Assembly: GCA_900542195.1 (NCBI GenBank)
Contig: UQNA01000081.1
Location: forward strand, 1 to 5,874
DNA: 5,874 nt
DNA from: an uncultured Sutterella sp.
Lineage (GTDB): Bacteria; Pseudomonadota; Gammaproteobacteria; Burkholderiales; Burkholderiaceae_F
Direction: 5' to 3'
Made by a program: the position numbers and the translations under genes. Position 1 is the first letter of the stretch; each line of letters starts with the position of its first letter. Positions 1 to 5,874 of the stretch are shown here, piece by piece. The notes under the pieces were generated by a model. That model was given only the letters and a program-made list of their open reading frames with translations, made no database searches and was not told the origin of the DNA.

Positions 1-3000
1 ATAGGTAATTTCCCTAGCAAGCAACTTTGTTCAATGGCCGCGTTGATTACTTGAGACTTCAAATTTTCAAAGCTTTCAAAAGCTTGTTTCGCAAATGGCA
101 AACTTGAACCGATAATCTGGGCAGACTGAAGAGACTTCAAACTCTTATCTAAATACTTAATTTGCTCTTTAAGCTGGAAACGTATAAGTTTCCTGATGCC
201 TTTTTTATGAACTTCTTTGGCTTCTTCCGGTTCATCAAAGACTTCAATGGAACAATAATCACCGCGGTCTGCAATAGCAGGGTGACCTATCAAAGAAACA
301 CCCTTTCTTCGGATTTCCATCACTTCGGGGAGCTCTCCGAAAGTCCAGTCCACAATTTCTTCCTGCAAGTCTTCAGCTACTCTGGAATCCATAGAAGCCA
401 CTTGCTGGAAATAATCCTTGGCTTGCTGACTGAATTCGCTTCTCAGCTTCGGAAGACTTCTATCCATTCCAACCTGCCGGCCGTGCTCATCTACAACTTT
501 GTAATTCATCCTTAAATGAGGCGGAAGATTTTCGACCTTGAAATCCGCCTTATTGATTTCAATCCGGAATTGCTCTGCCGCCTCCCGGCTGATGGCCTCA
601 AGAAGACCGCCCTCAGGCGTTTCATGAGCCTGCGCAAAACTCTTTGCCCAGTCAGGAATCGGAACAAAGTGACGGCGCAGTCTTTGCGGAAGTCCTTTCA
701 AAAGAGCCGCTGTTTTTTCTTTGACCATTCCCGGCACCAACCATTCCATCTGCTCTTCGCTGATTTGGTTCAGAGCGTAGAGAGGAACCGTTAAGGTCAC
801 ACCGTCTCTGGGAGATCCCGGATCAAAGTTGTAGCTGACGGCCATAGGAATACCCGCAGCTTCAATCTTCTTAGGAAAGTATTCGATAGTAATGCCCGAA
901 GCATCATGTCTCATCAAATCCTTCTTAGAGAGGAAGAGCAACTTCGGCTCTTTAGCTTCGTTTTCTTTTCTCCACTTTTCTAACGTAGAAACACTGCAGA
1001 CCTCTGCACCGAGACGAGAGTCATAAAAAGCAAAAATCTGCTCGTCATCGACCAAAACATCCGGACGGCGAGATTTATGTTCCATGTCTCGGATATCTTT
1101 AATAAGAGATTTGTTGTGCTGCCAGAAAGGTGCCTGAGAATCAAAATCTTCATTGACCAAAGCCTCTCTAATGAAGATTTCCCTGGCTAACTTCGCATCT
1201 TTAGGAGCAAAGTTCACTCGTCTTTGTCCGTAAACAGGCAAACCGTACAACGTGCCTTTCTCAAAGGCAATCACGTTTCCGGCGTTTTTCTCCCAATGAG
1301 GATCCGACCAAGATTTATTGATTAAATGTGCACCGACTTTTTCCAGCCACTCTGGTTCTATATTAGCTATGGTACGGGCATACAAACGCGAAGTCTCGAC
1401 GATTTCGGAAGCCATGATCCACTTACCGGCTTTTTTAGCCAGTGCCGAACCGGGCCACGGCCAGAACTTGATTCCACGGGCTCCGGCAAAGGGAGGACTT
1501 CTCCAATCAGGCTCAACAATCCGATTCCCGATACTGCCGAGCAAACCGCTTAACAACGCTTTGTGAAGCTGTTCATAGGTTGCGGGCGCCGTATTTAGTC
1601 TCCAGCCGAGCTCGGTGACCATTTCTTTGAGCTGACGGTGCACGTCTCTCCATTCCCGCAGTCTTCTAGCGGACAAGAAGTTCGTCTGGAACTGTCTTTC
1701 CAGCAAACGATTACTCTTTTTATTTGCTATTGCATCCTGTGCATAGTTCCAAATCTTGAGATAACTCAAGAAATCACTCTTATCGTCTGAAAATTTCTTA
1801 TGGGCCTGATCAGCCTGCGTCTGCTTATCTAACGGACGTTCTCTCGGATCCTGAACGCTAATGGCCGAAGCGATAATCAGGACTTCAGATAATGCTTGAT
1901 TATCTTGAGCCGCCTGAAGCATACGGGCTACTTTGGCATCGACGGGAAGCTTTGCCAATTCTCGGCCGACCTTTGTCAACTCCCCTTCGCGAGCAGTTAC
2001 GGCGTTTAATTCAATCAGCAAATCGTACCCGTCAGTAATAGCTTTAGGCATCGGCGGTTCTACAAAAGGAAATTCCCGGACATCAGAAAGATGCAGAGAC
2101 TTCATCCGCAGAATGACCGTGGCTAAGGAGCTTCTTAAGATTTCAGGATCGGTGTATTTGGGGCGCTTTTCAAAATCCTGTTCGTCATACAGACGAATAC
2201 AAATGCCGTTGGAGACACGGCCGCAGCGTCCTGCTCTCTGCTGAGCAGCTGCTTGGCTGATTGGTTCAACTTGAAGTTGTTCTACTTTATTACGGTAGGA
2301 ATAACGCTTTACTCGGCCAAGACCGGAGTCCACCACATAGCGGATGCCCGGGACCGTAATTGAAGTCTCGGCAATGTTTGTAGCGAGCACAATTCTTCGA
2401 GCTCCGCTCGGACGAAAAATCCTGTCTTGCTCTTCAATGCTCAGGCGAGAAAACAAAGGAAGAATCTCCAAGCCGGGCTTAGGATTTCTGCCTAGTGCAT
2501 CAGCCGCCTCTCGAATTTCTCGTTCTCCGGGCAGAAATACCAATATATCTCCGGGACCAGAGTGAAGAAGTTCGTCACATGCATCAGCGATGGCCTCCAT
2601 TAAGGTTCGGTCATCGTTTTCGTCTTCTTCGATAACGGGACGATAGCGGATTTGCACGGGATACAGTCTTCCCGAGACATTGATAACGGGGACAGGCTTG
2701 CCGCCGTTGACTTGATCAAAGTGTTTTGCAAAACGTTCCGAATCGATAGTGGCGGAAGTAATAATGACCTTTAAATCAGGGCGCTTCGGCAGAATTTGTC
2801 GAAGATAACCAAGCAAGAAGTCAATATTGAGACTTCTTTCGTGGGCTTCATCAATGATGATGGTGTCGTATTTTTTAAGAAGAGGATCGGTTTGTGTCTC
2901 CGCAAGCAAAATACCGTCGGTCATGAGTTTAATGCTGGCACCGGCTTCCATCTCGTCTTTAAAACGGATTTGATAGCCGGCGACCTCACCGACTTTTGTT

Positions 3001-3737
3001 CCGGTTTCTTCGGCAATTCTTTTTGCGATGGATACGGCGGCAATTCTTCTCGGCTGCGTATGACCGATTAGTCCCTTTTGTCCTCGACCTAACTGAAGGC
3101 AGATTTTAGGAAGCTGAGTAGTCTTACCCGAACCGGTTTCTCCGGAAACAATCACAATCTGATTATTCTTGATGGCCTCACGGATGTCATCGGCCCTTTC
3201 AGAAACAGGAAGGTTTTCCGCCAACTCTAATTTTGCAGGAACGTTTCGGAAAATCTCACGACCTTCTTTTTCCCCGCTGACTCTTACGCGTCTCGGTTTG
3301 TTCTCCGTTTTCGGCTTGGCAGGTTTAACGGGCTCGGTCTTCTTGACCTCGATTTTCTTTAAATCGGCTAGAGAAGTTAACTTTTGCCCTTTTTCTTGGC
3401 TGGGAACCGGCTTTGTTTTCTTTTTTTCTTGCCGAACTTCCGGTTCCCGGGTCTTTTCTTGCTTTTTAAGATCCGAATCTTCTCGCGGGAGGGGCTGGTT
3501 GCTCGACGCCTGTCCCCTTCCCTTGGAAGCGGCAGGTTTATTTCTGCCTGCAAAAGCCATTAACTCTTTGAGCTGTTCCGATGTAGCCTGCTTTGCGCCG
3601 GAAACCACCATCTTAGGCTGTAGTTTTTTCTTCTTCGTGAAATTCGTTTCTTGAGCAGAAGCCGCTGCCTCAATTTCAGGCTGTTTTGCTTTAACTTCCT
3701 GCCATTTATCTTTTAAATCTTGGAGTGAAGAACTCAT
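1..3737 (-). CDS. hrpA: ATP-dependent RNA helicase HrpA, DEAH-box family (3' end outside window)
   Basis: An open frame of 1245 codons runs from ATG at 3737 off the left edge without a stop. It encodes a cytoplasmic DEAH-box RNA helicase that uses ATP to remodel RNA; E. coli HrpA is linked to mRNA processing and ribosome rescue. Motifs in order: Walker A GETGSGKT (199-206), DEAH (296-299), SAT (328-330), TNIAETS (453-459), QRAGRCGR (500-507). The helicase-associated HA2 region and long HrpA-specific C-terminal region (DUF3418 type) follow; stretches such as HLINKSWSDPHWE and EHKSRRPDVLVDDE match E. coli HrpA closely. By comparison with E. coli (about 1300 aa), roughly 165 C-terminal residues are missing here. 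Residues 1 to about 170 are Lys/Glu/Pro-rich and about 100 residues longer than in E. coli. An in-frame ATG at 3755 would add MRKIKA and is a possible start, but it leaves almost no leader behind the candidate -10 at 3765-3770. No frameshift was seen. The gene is divergent from argA. Confidence 0.97.
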   Translation of the reverse strand, partial: MSSSLQDLKDKWQEVKAKQPEIEAAASAQETNFTKKKKLQPKMVVSGAKQATSEQLKELMAFAGRNKPAASKGRGQASSNQPLPREDSDLKKQEKTREPEVRQEKKKTKPVPSQEKGQKLTSLADLKKIEVKKTEPVKPAKPKTENKPRRVRVSGEKEGREIFRNVPAKLELAENLPVSERADDIREAIKNNQIVIVSGETGSGKTTQLPKICLQLGRGQKGLIGHTQPRRIAAVSIAKRIAEETGTKVGEVAGYQIRFKDEMEAGASIKLMTDGILLAETQTDPLLKKYDTIIIDEAHERSLNIDFLLGYLRQILPKRPDLKVIITSATIDSERFAKHFDQVNGGKPVPVINVSGRLYPVQIRYRPVIEEDENDDRTLMEAIADACDELLHSGPGDILVFLPGEREIREAADALGRNPKPGLEILPLFSRLSIEEQDRIFRPSGARRIVLATNIAETSITVPGIRYVVDSGLGRVKRYSYRNKVEQLQVEPISQAAAQQRAGRCGRVSNGICIRLYDEQDFEKRPKYTDPEILRSSLATVILRMKSLHLSDVREFPFVEPPMPKAITDGYDLLIELNAVTAREGELTKVGRELAKLPVDAKVARMLQAAQDNQALSEVLIIASAISVQDPRERPLDKQTQADQAHKKFSDDKSDFLSYLKIWNYAQDAIANKKSNRLLERQFQTNFLSARRLREWRDVHRQLKEMVTELGWRLNTAPATYEQLHKALLSGLLGSIGNRIVEPDWRSPPFAGARGIKFWPWPGSALAKKAGKWIMASEIVETSRLYARTIANIEPEWLEKVGAHLINKSWSDPHWEKNAGNVIAFEKGTLYGLPVYGQRRVNFAPKDAKLAREIFIREALVNEDFDSQAPFWQHNKSLIKDIRDMEHKSRRPDVLVDDEQIFAFYDSRLGAEVCSVSTLEKWRKENEAKEPKLLFLSKKDLMRHDASGITIEYFPKKIEAAGIPMAVSYNFDPGSPRDGVTLTVPLYALNQISEEQMEWLVPGMVKEKTAALLKGLPQRLRRHFVPIPDWAKSFAQAHETPEGGLLEAISREAAEQFRIEINKADFKVENLPPHLRMNYKVVDEHGRQVGMDRSLPKLRSEFSQQAKDYFQQVASMDSRVAEDLQEEIVDWTFGELPEVMEIRRKGVSLIGHPAIADRGDYCSIEVFDEPEEAKEVHKKGIRKLIRFQLKEQIKYLDKSLKSLQSAQIIGSSLPFAKQAFESFENLKSQVINAAIEQSCLLGKLP

Positions 3738-3764
3738 TGCTTTAATTTTTCTCATAACGAGCTC

Positions 3765-3772
3765 ATTATAAT
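3765..3772. promoter_or_regulatory. Palindromic ATTATAAT: candidate shared -10 for divergent hrpA and argA transcription
   Basis: The octamer ATTATAAT is its own reverse complement, so a perfect TATAAT lies at 3767-3772 on the plus strand and at 3770-3765 on the minus strand. Transcription starting 6-8 bp downstream would give argA a leader of about 30 nt and hrpA (ATG at 3737) one of about 20 nt. No good TTGACA-like -35 sits at 16-18 bp spacing in either direction, and there is no TG extended -10, so promoter strength is uncertain. Only one direction could be used at a time if both share the site. Confidence 0.45.
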
Positions 3773-3796
3773 TATTTGAATTCGGCAATCTTTTTT

Positions 3797-3803
3797 GAGA
3801 AAG
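3797..3803 (+). promoter_or_regulatory. Ribosome binding site of argA
   Basis: GAGAAAG lies just upstream of the ATG at 3808, with the GAG core 8 nt from the start codon. This supports 3808 as the argA start. No competing in-frame start with a comparable site is seen nearby. Confidence 0.65.
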
Positions 3804-3807
3804 ACTC

Positions 3808-5169
3808 ATGACGGACACACAAGAAGAGAAAAACTTAGAACAAGAGGAGCTCCAAGAAGAGGAAGAGTCCATTGCTCCCTGGGTGCAATGGTTCAGAGGA
3901 GTTGCTCCGCATATCCACTCTATTAAAAATCAGACTATCGTTATCGCCGTTTCCGGGGAAATGATTGAACGAGGCAAGCTGGAAAGTTTTATTCATGACG
4001 TCAGCGTTATTTCCGCTCTCGGCTCCAAACTTGTCTTGGTTTACGGTGTCCGTCCGCAAGTCGAAAGACTCTTAAAGCTACAAAACATCCAGCCTTCTCT
4101 TTCCAACAACATCCGTATTACGGATCCGGAAACACTCTCCTGCGTCAAAGAAGCCGCCGGAGAAGTCCGCCTGGATATTGAAGCGGCTTTTTCTCAGGGG
4201 CTACCGAACACTCCGATGGCGCACAGCCATGTGAGAGTCGTCAGCGGCAATTTCGTTATTGCCCGTCCTCTCGGAATCATCGATGGCATCGATTTCAAAT
4301 TAACGGGAATTGTCCGCAAAGTGGATTCCGAAGCCATTCATCAGCAGCTTAATAACAAGAATATCGTGCTGGTTGCTCCTTTAGGTTTTTCTCCCACCGG
4401 AGAGGCCTTTAACCTTACTTTGGAGGATGTTGCATCTTCCATTGCGGGTGCAATTAAAGCCGACAAGCTGGTTCTTCTGTCTGATGTTGACGGTGTAAGA
4501 CGATTTGGAGAGGTCATCAGCGAACTGACCGCTGAACAAGCCGAAGAGTTTGTAGAGAAAGGCCTGGTTGATCAGGAAGACATCTACAACCTTGGCTATG
4601 CCTTAAAAGCCATCAAAAAAGGCGTGGACCGCGTGCACATTATTCCGTACTTCCTGGACGGCGGCATTCTCGGAGAGCTGTTTACGCATGACGGAGTGGG
4701 CACTTTGATTACTGAAGAGCATATGGAATCCATGAAGACAGCCACCATTGACGATCTTCAAGGCCTCATTAAGCTTCTTCAACCGTTGGAAGAAGACGGA
4801 ACTTTAGTTAAGCGTCCGAGAGAGAAACTGGAAGCCGATATTTCCAAGTTTATTGTTCTTGAACACGACGGCATTATTTACGGCAGCGCCGCTTTATATG
4901 CCTTCCCGGAAGAAAAAATCGGTGAAATGGGTGCCTTGACCGTCCATCCCGACTATCAAGGCAAAGGCGAAGCCGACAAGCTTTTAAGACAAATCGAAAA
5001 ACAAGCCAGAAAAGAGGGTCTTACCCGTTTGTTTGTCTTGACAACTCGAACCGCACACTGGTTCTTGAAGAAAGGCTTCAGAGCAGCTTCTTTAGAAGAG
5101 CTCCCTCTCAAGAAGCGAGATCTTTACAACTGGCAAAGAAGATCGCAGATTTTTATCAAAGACCTTTAA
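3808..5169 (+). CDS. argA: Amino-acid N-acetyltransferase (N-acetylglutamate synthase) ArgA
   Basis: The 453-residue enzyme transfers acetyl from acetyl-CoA to L-glutamate to give N-acetylglutamate, the first step of arginine biosynthesis in the cytoplasm. Residues about 24-300 form the amino-acid-kinase fold, which in this family carries the arginine feedback site: VQWFRGVAPHIH (26-37), VYGVRPQVE (78-86; VYGARPQID in E. coli), VVSGNFVIARPLG (144-156), SDVDGV (225-230). Residues about 312-453 form the GNAT domain: EEKIGEMGALTVHPDY (368-383), acetyl-CoA loop QGKGEA (384-389), FVLTTRTAHWF (409-419), LYNWQRRS (439-446). These align end to end with E. coli ArgA (443 aa), so the gene looks intact. 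An acidic Glu-rich stretch (about residues 5-20) is extra relative to E. coli. It has its own ribosome binding site and terminator, so it is probably monocistronic. No clear ArgR operator was found. The product call is very secure. Confidence 0.98.
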   Translation: MTDTQEEKNLEQEELQEEEESIAPWVQWFRGVAPHIHSIKNQTIVIAVSGEMIERGKLESFIHDVSVISALGSKLVLVYGVRPQVERLLKLQNIQPSLSNNIRITDPETLSCVKEAAGEVRLDIEAAFSQGLPNTPMAHSHVRVVSGNFVIARPLGIIDGIDFKLTGIVRKVDSEAIHQQLNNKNIVLVAPLGFSPTGEAFNLTLEDVASSIAGAIKADKLVLLSDVDGVRRFGEVISELTAEQAEEFVEKGLVDQEDIYNLGYALKAIKKGVDRVHIIPYFLDGGILGELFTHDGVGTLITEEHMESMKTATIDDLQGLIKLLQPLEEDGTLVKRPREKLEADISKFIVLEHDGIIYGSAALYAFPEEKIGEMGALTVHPDYQGKGEADKLLRQIEKQARKEGLTRLFVLTTRTAHWFLKKGFRAASLEELPLKKRDLYNWQRRSQIFIKDL

Positions 5170-5195
5170 GAGCCTATAAGCCGCAATCACAAATT

Positions 5196-5239
5196 AATTG
5201 AGCGTACCGAGGATTTGCCGATACGCTCAATTTGTTTTT
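5196..5239 (+). terminator. Intrinsic terminator of argA
   Basis: An 11-bp perfect stem (AATTGAGCGTA at 5196-5206 pairing with TACGCTCAATT at 5222-5232) encloses a 15-nt loop and is followed by TGTTTTT (5233-5239). It starts 27 bp after the argA stop. Read from the minus strand, the stem is followed only by a weak AATTTG, so it is unlikely to be an efficient terminator for the rpn-type genes arriving from the right. Confidence 0.82.
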
Positions 5240-5427
5240 ACCGTTTCTTCAACGACAGCCAGTTGTCTTTCATAGAGTCTTCCGCTTCAGAACCGAGTGA
5301 TTGAAGAAAAGATTATTTCCATTGCTCTTAACATTTAAGCCTTCATGAAAACCGACACCGAAACCGGTGGTGTATGGCTTTCGATATTGCTTTTTCGTCA
5401 ACGAATTATGGAGTGGTTTTCATAGCT
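5240..5427. other. Intergenic stretch without a convincing gene; small hairpins and a possible gene remnant
   Basis: No credible gene with a ribosome binding site is seen on either strand. Visible structure: a 5-bp stem with 4-nt loop (CACCG/CGGTG, 5356-5369) that on the minus strand is followed by TCGGTTTTC and could weakly end transcription of the rpn-type genes; and a 9-bp inverted repeat ATGAAAACC (5345-5353) / GGTTTTCAT (5415-5423). On the minus strand, codons 5312-5238 read as a short polar C-terminus-like peptide ending in WLSLKKR and a stop, possibly a gene remnant. This is junction DNA between the argA unit and the accessory rpn region. Confidence 0.4.
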
Positions 5428-5637
5428 TTATCCCGCTGAAGTTCGAAGAGTGCGTTGGATTTTTTGCACATGCTCTAAGGTCAAGCCTGTTATGGCAACG
5501 ATTTTTTCTATAGGTTCACCGAATTTAAGCATTTTTTTTGCAATTTCAACTTTTTCCTCAGCCTTTCCTTCAGCCTTCCCTTCAGCTTTTCCTTCAGCCT
5601 TACTTCTTTCCGCAATGATTTCTTCGATTCCTTTCAT
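5428..5637 (-). CDS. Free-standing Rpn C-terminal-domain protein (RpnS-like, 69 aa)
   Basis: This 69-residue protein starts MKGIEEIIAERSKAEG, continues through three KAEG units and one KAEE, and ends in a helix-turn-helix-sized tail (KKMLKFGEPIEKIVAITGLT then LEHVQKIQRTL). This is the usual make-up of the C-terminal end of Rpn-family (PD-(D/E)XK nuclease/putative transposase) proteins, but no nuclease domain is attached. Its ATG lies 7 bp after the stop of the upstream homologous reading frame, in a different frame. The frame is closed by TAG about 60 bp upstream, so it cannot be a simple continuation. No good Shine-Dalgarno precedes the ATG (AAAAGAA), so expression may rely on translational coupling. 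In E. coli, separately made Rpn C-terminal domains (RpnS) inhibit the full-length nuclease; an antitoxin role here is inference. It may instead be a decayed duplication remnant, though coding is intact. Confidence 0.6.
   Translation of the reverse strand: MKGIEEIIAERSKAEGKAEGKAEGKAEEKVEIAKKMLKFGEPIEKIVAITGLTLEHVQKIQRTLRTSAG
5554..5601 (-). repeat. 12-bp in-frame tandem repeat, three KAEG units plus KAEE
   Basis: Four 12-bp units at 5601-5554 (minus strand) encode KAEG three times and KAEE once. They match the neighbouring array but have two fewer units and slightly different third bases (one GGG glycine codon, AAG rather than AAA in the third unit). The two arrays have therefore drifted independently since duplication. 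Confidence 0.95.
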
Positions 5638-5644
5638 TTCTTTT

Positions 5645-5874
5645 TTACACCGGAGCAGGTATGTTTTTCTGGAGTTCGGCTACTTCGTCTAAAGAAAGGC
5701 CTGTGCTTTTGGAGATAGCTTCCAAAGAACCGATTCCAAGCATAAGGAGGTTTTTAGCAATTTCAACTTTTTCCTCAGCCTTTCCTTCAGCTTTTCCTTC
5801 AGCTTTTCCTTCAGCTTTTCCTTCAGCTTTTCCTTCAGCCTTACTTCTTTCCGCAATGATTTCTTCGATTCCTT
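5645..5874 (-). CDS. Rpn family recombination-promoting nuclease / putative transposase, C-terminal part (5' end outside window)
   Basis: The reading frame enters from the right edge and ends at TAA 5647-5645. The visible 75 complete codons begin GIEEIIAERSKAEG, carry five KAEG units and a KAEE, then KVEIAKNLLMLGIGS, LEAISKSTGLSLDEVAEL and a PAPV C-terminus. Charged four-residue repeats followed by a short 'LLxLG...I...TGLS.DEV..L' tail are typical of the end of PD-(D/E)XK Rpn proteins, whose N-terminal nuclease domain would lie beyond 5874. Known members promote RecA-independent recombination, cut DNA, and in E. coli have been reported as toxic antiphage effectors restrained by their own C-terminal domain. 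The start is not visible, so I cannot exclude that this too is a short stand-alone copy like its downstream neighbour. It is transcribed towards argA. Confidence 0.65.
   Translation of the reverse strand, partial: GIEEIIAERSKAEGKAEGKAEGKAEGKAEGKAEEKVEIAKNLLMLGIGSLEAISKSTGLSLDEVAELQKNIPAPV
5771..5842 (-). repeat. 12-bp in-frame tandem repeat, five KAEG units plus KAEE
   Basis: Six consecutive 12-bp units of the form AARGCTGAAGGA (minus strand) at 5842-5771 encode KAEG five times and KAEE once. The middle four units are identical in DNA (AAAGCTGAAGGA), indicating recent slippage expansion. Because each unit is four codons, gain or loss keeps the frame and only lengthens or shortens a charged helix. 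Confidence 0.95.

Larger units (their letters stand above)
5540..5874 (-). repeat. Tandem duplication of the Rpn C-terminal module, 241-bp offset
   Basis: Bases 5633-5579 are identical to 5874-5820 (55 bp), and 5565-5540 are identical to 5782-5757 (26 bp). Between these lie the KAEG arrays of different length. Past the second block the copies lose DNA identity, although the encoded tails keep the same pattern. The first copy is cut by the window edge, so the duplication may begin further right. The offset is 241 bp at the start of the module, not a multiple of three, so the copies are in different frames. Confidence 0.9.

Noticed and set aside
3169..3654. 161-codon open frame on the plus strand, and several shorter ones at 162-3071
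   Set aside because: They lie entirely antisense to hrpA, whose frame is continuous with all helicase motifs. Their translations are low-complexity Ser/Phe/Leu-rich and resemble no family, and none has a convincing ribosome binding site.
3765..3783. Possible ArgR operator in front of argA (TGAATTC-like half site)
   Set aside because: Only one half resembles the TGAAT...ATTCA consensus and no second box is present, so arginine repression through ArgR cannot be supported.
3835..4059. 74-codon minus-strand frame within argA
   Set aside because: It is antisense to a well-conserved part of argA and has no recognisable protein features.
5345..5425. 26-codon plus-strand frame starting MKTDTETGG
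   Set aside because: It is short, has no ribosome binding site, and its ends coincide with a chance-level inverted repeat. It is not supported as a gene.
5450..5692. 80-codon plus-strand frame with repeated FPSA
   Set aside because: It is the mirror image of the KAEG repeats. The minus-strand reading gives a recognisable Rpn C-terminal pattern in both copies, while this frame does not extend equivalently into the second copy.
5554..5842. CRISPR-like array
   Set aside because: The repeats are 12 bp, directly adjacent without spacers, in frame and coding. They are protein repeats.

Overview
The window carries two divergent chromosomal housekeeping genes followed by an accessory tail. On the minus strand, bases 1-3737 encode most of HrpA, a DEAH-box RNA helicase. 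Its C-terminus lies beyond the left edge. On the plus strand, bases 3808-5169 encode a complete ArgA, the classical N-acetylglutamate synthase with an amino-acid-kinase domain plus a GNAT domain. A long HrpA with its extended C-terminal region next to a classical two-domain ArgA points to a proteobacterium. The divergent hrpA/argA pair, moderate base composition and an Rpn-type gene suggest a gut-associated betaproteobacterium of the Sutterella/Parasutterella kind. That placement is inference, not proven by the sequence.

The 70 bp between the two start codons holds a perfectly palindromic ATTATAAT. It reads TATAAT on both strands and could serve as a shared -10 element for divergent transcription. 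argA has a clear ribosome binding site and ends in a good intrinsic terminator (5196-5239). From 5240 to 5427 there is no convincing gene, only short hairpins and a possible gene remnant.

The most interesting part is the right end (5428-5874, minus strand). It holds two tandem copies of the C-terminal module of an Rpn-type protein (PD-(D/E)XK 'recombination-promoting nuclease / putative transposase' family). The right-hand copy runs out of the window and is probably the 3' end of a full-length rpn gene. The left-hand copy has its own ATG only 7 bp after the first copy's stop and forms a free-standing 69-residue protein. Both begin with nearly identical DNA containing 12-bp (four-residue KAEG) repeats, five in one copy and three in the other, and then diverge into different tails. 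In E. coli the C-terminal domain of Rpn proteins is reported to be made separately from an internal start (RpnS) and to act as antitoxin to the full-length nuclease (RpnL). A second, independent RpnS-like gene right behind the nuclease gene would be a variant of that gene-within-a-gene arrangement and a potential reservoir for swapping tails. The nuclease domain is outside the window, so this must be confirmed on flanking sequence.
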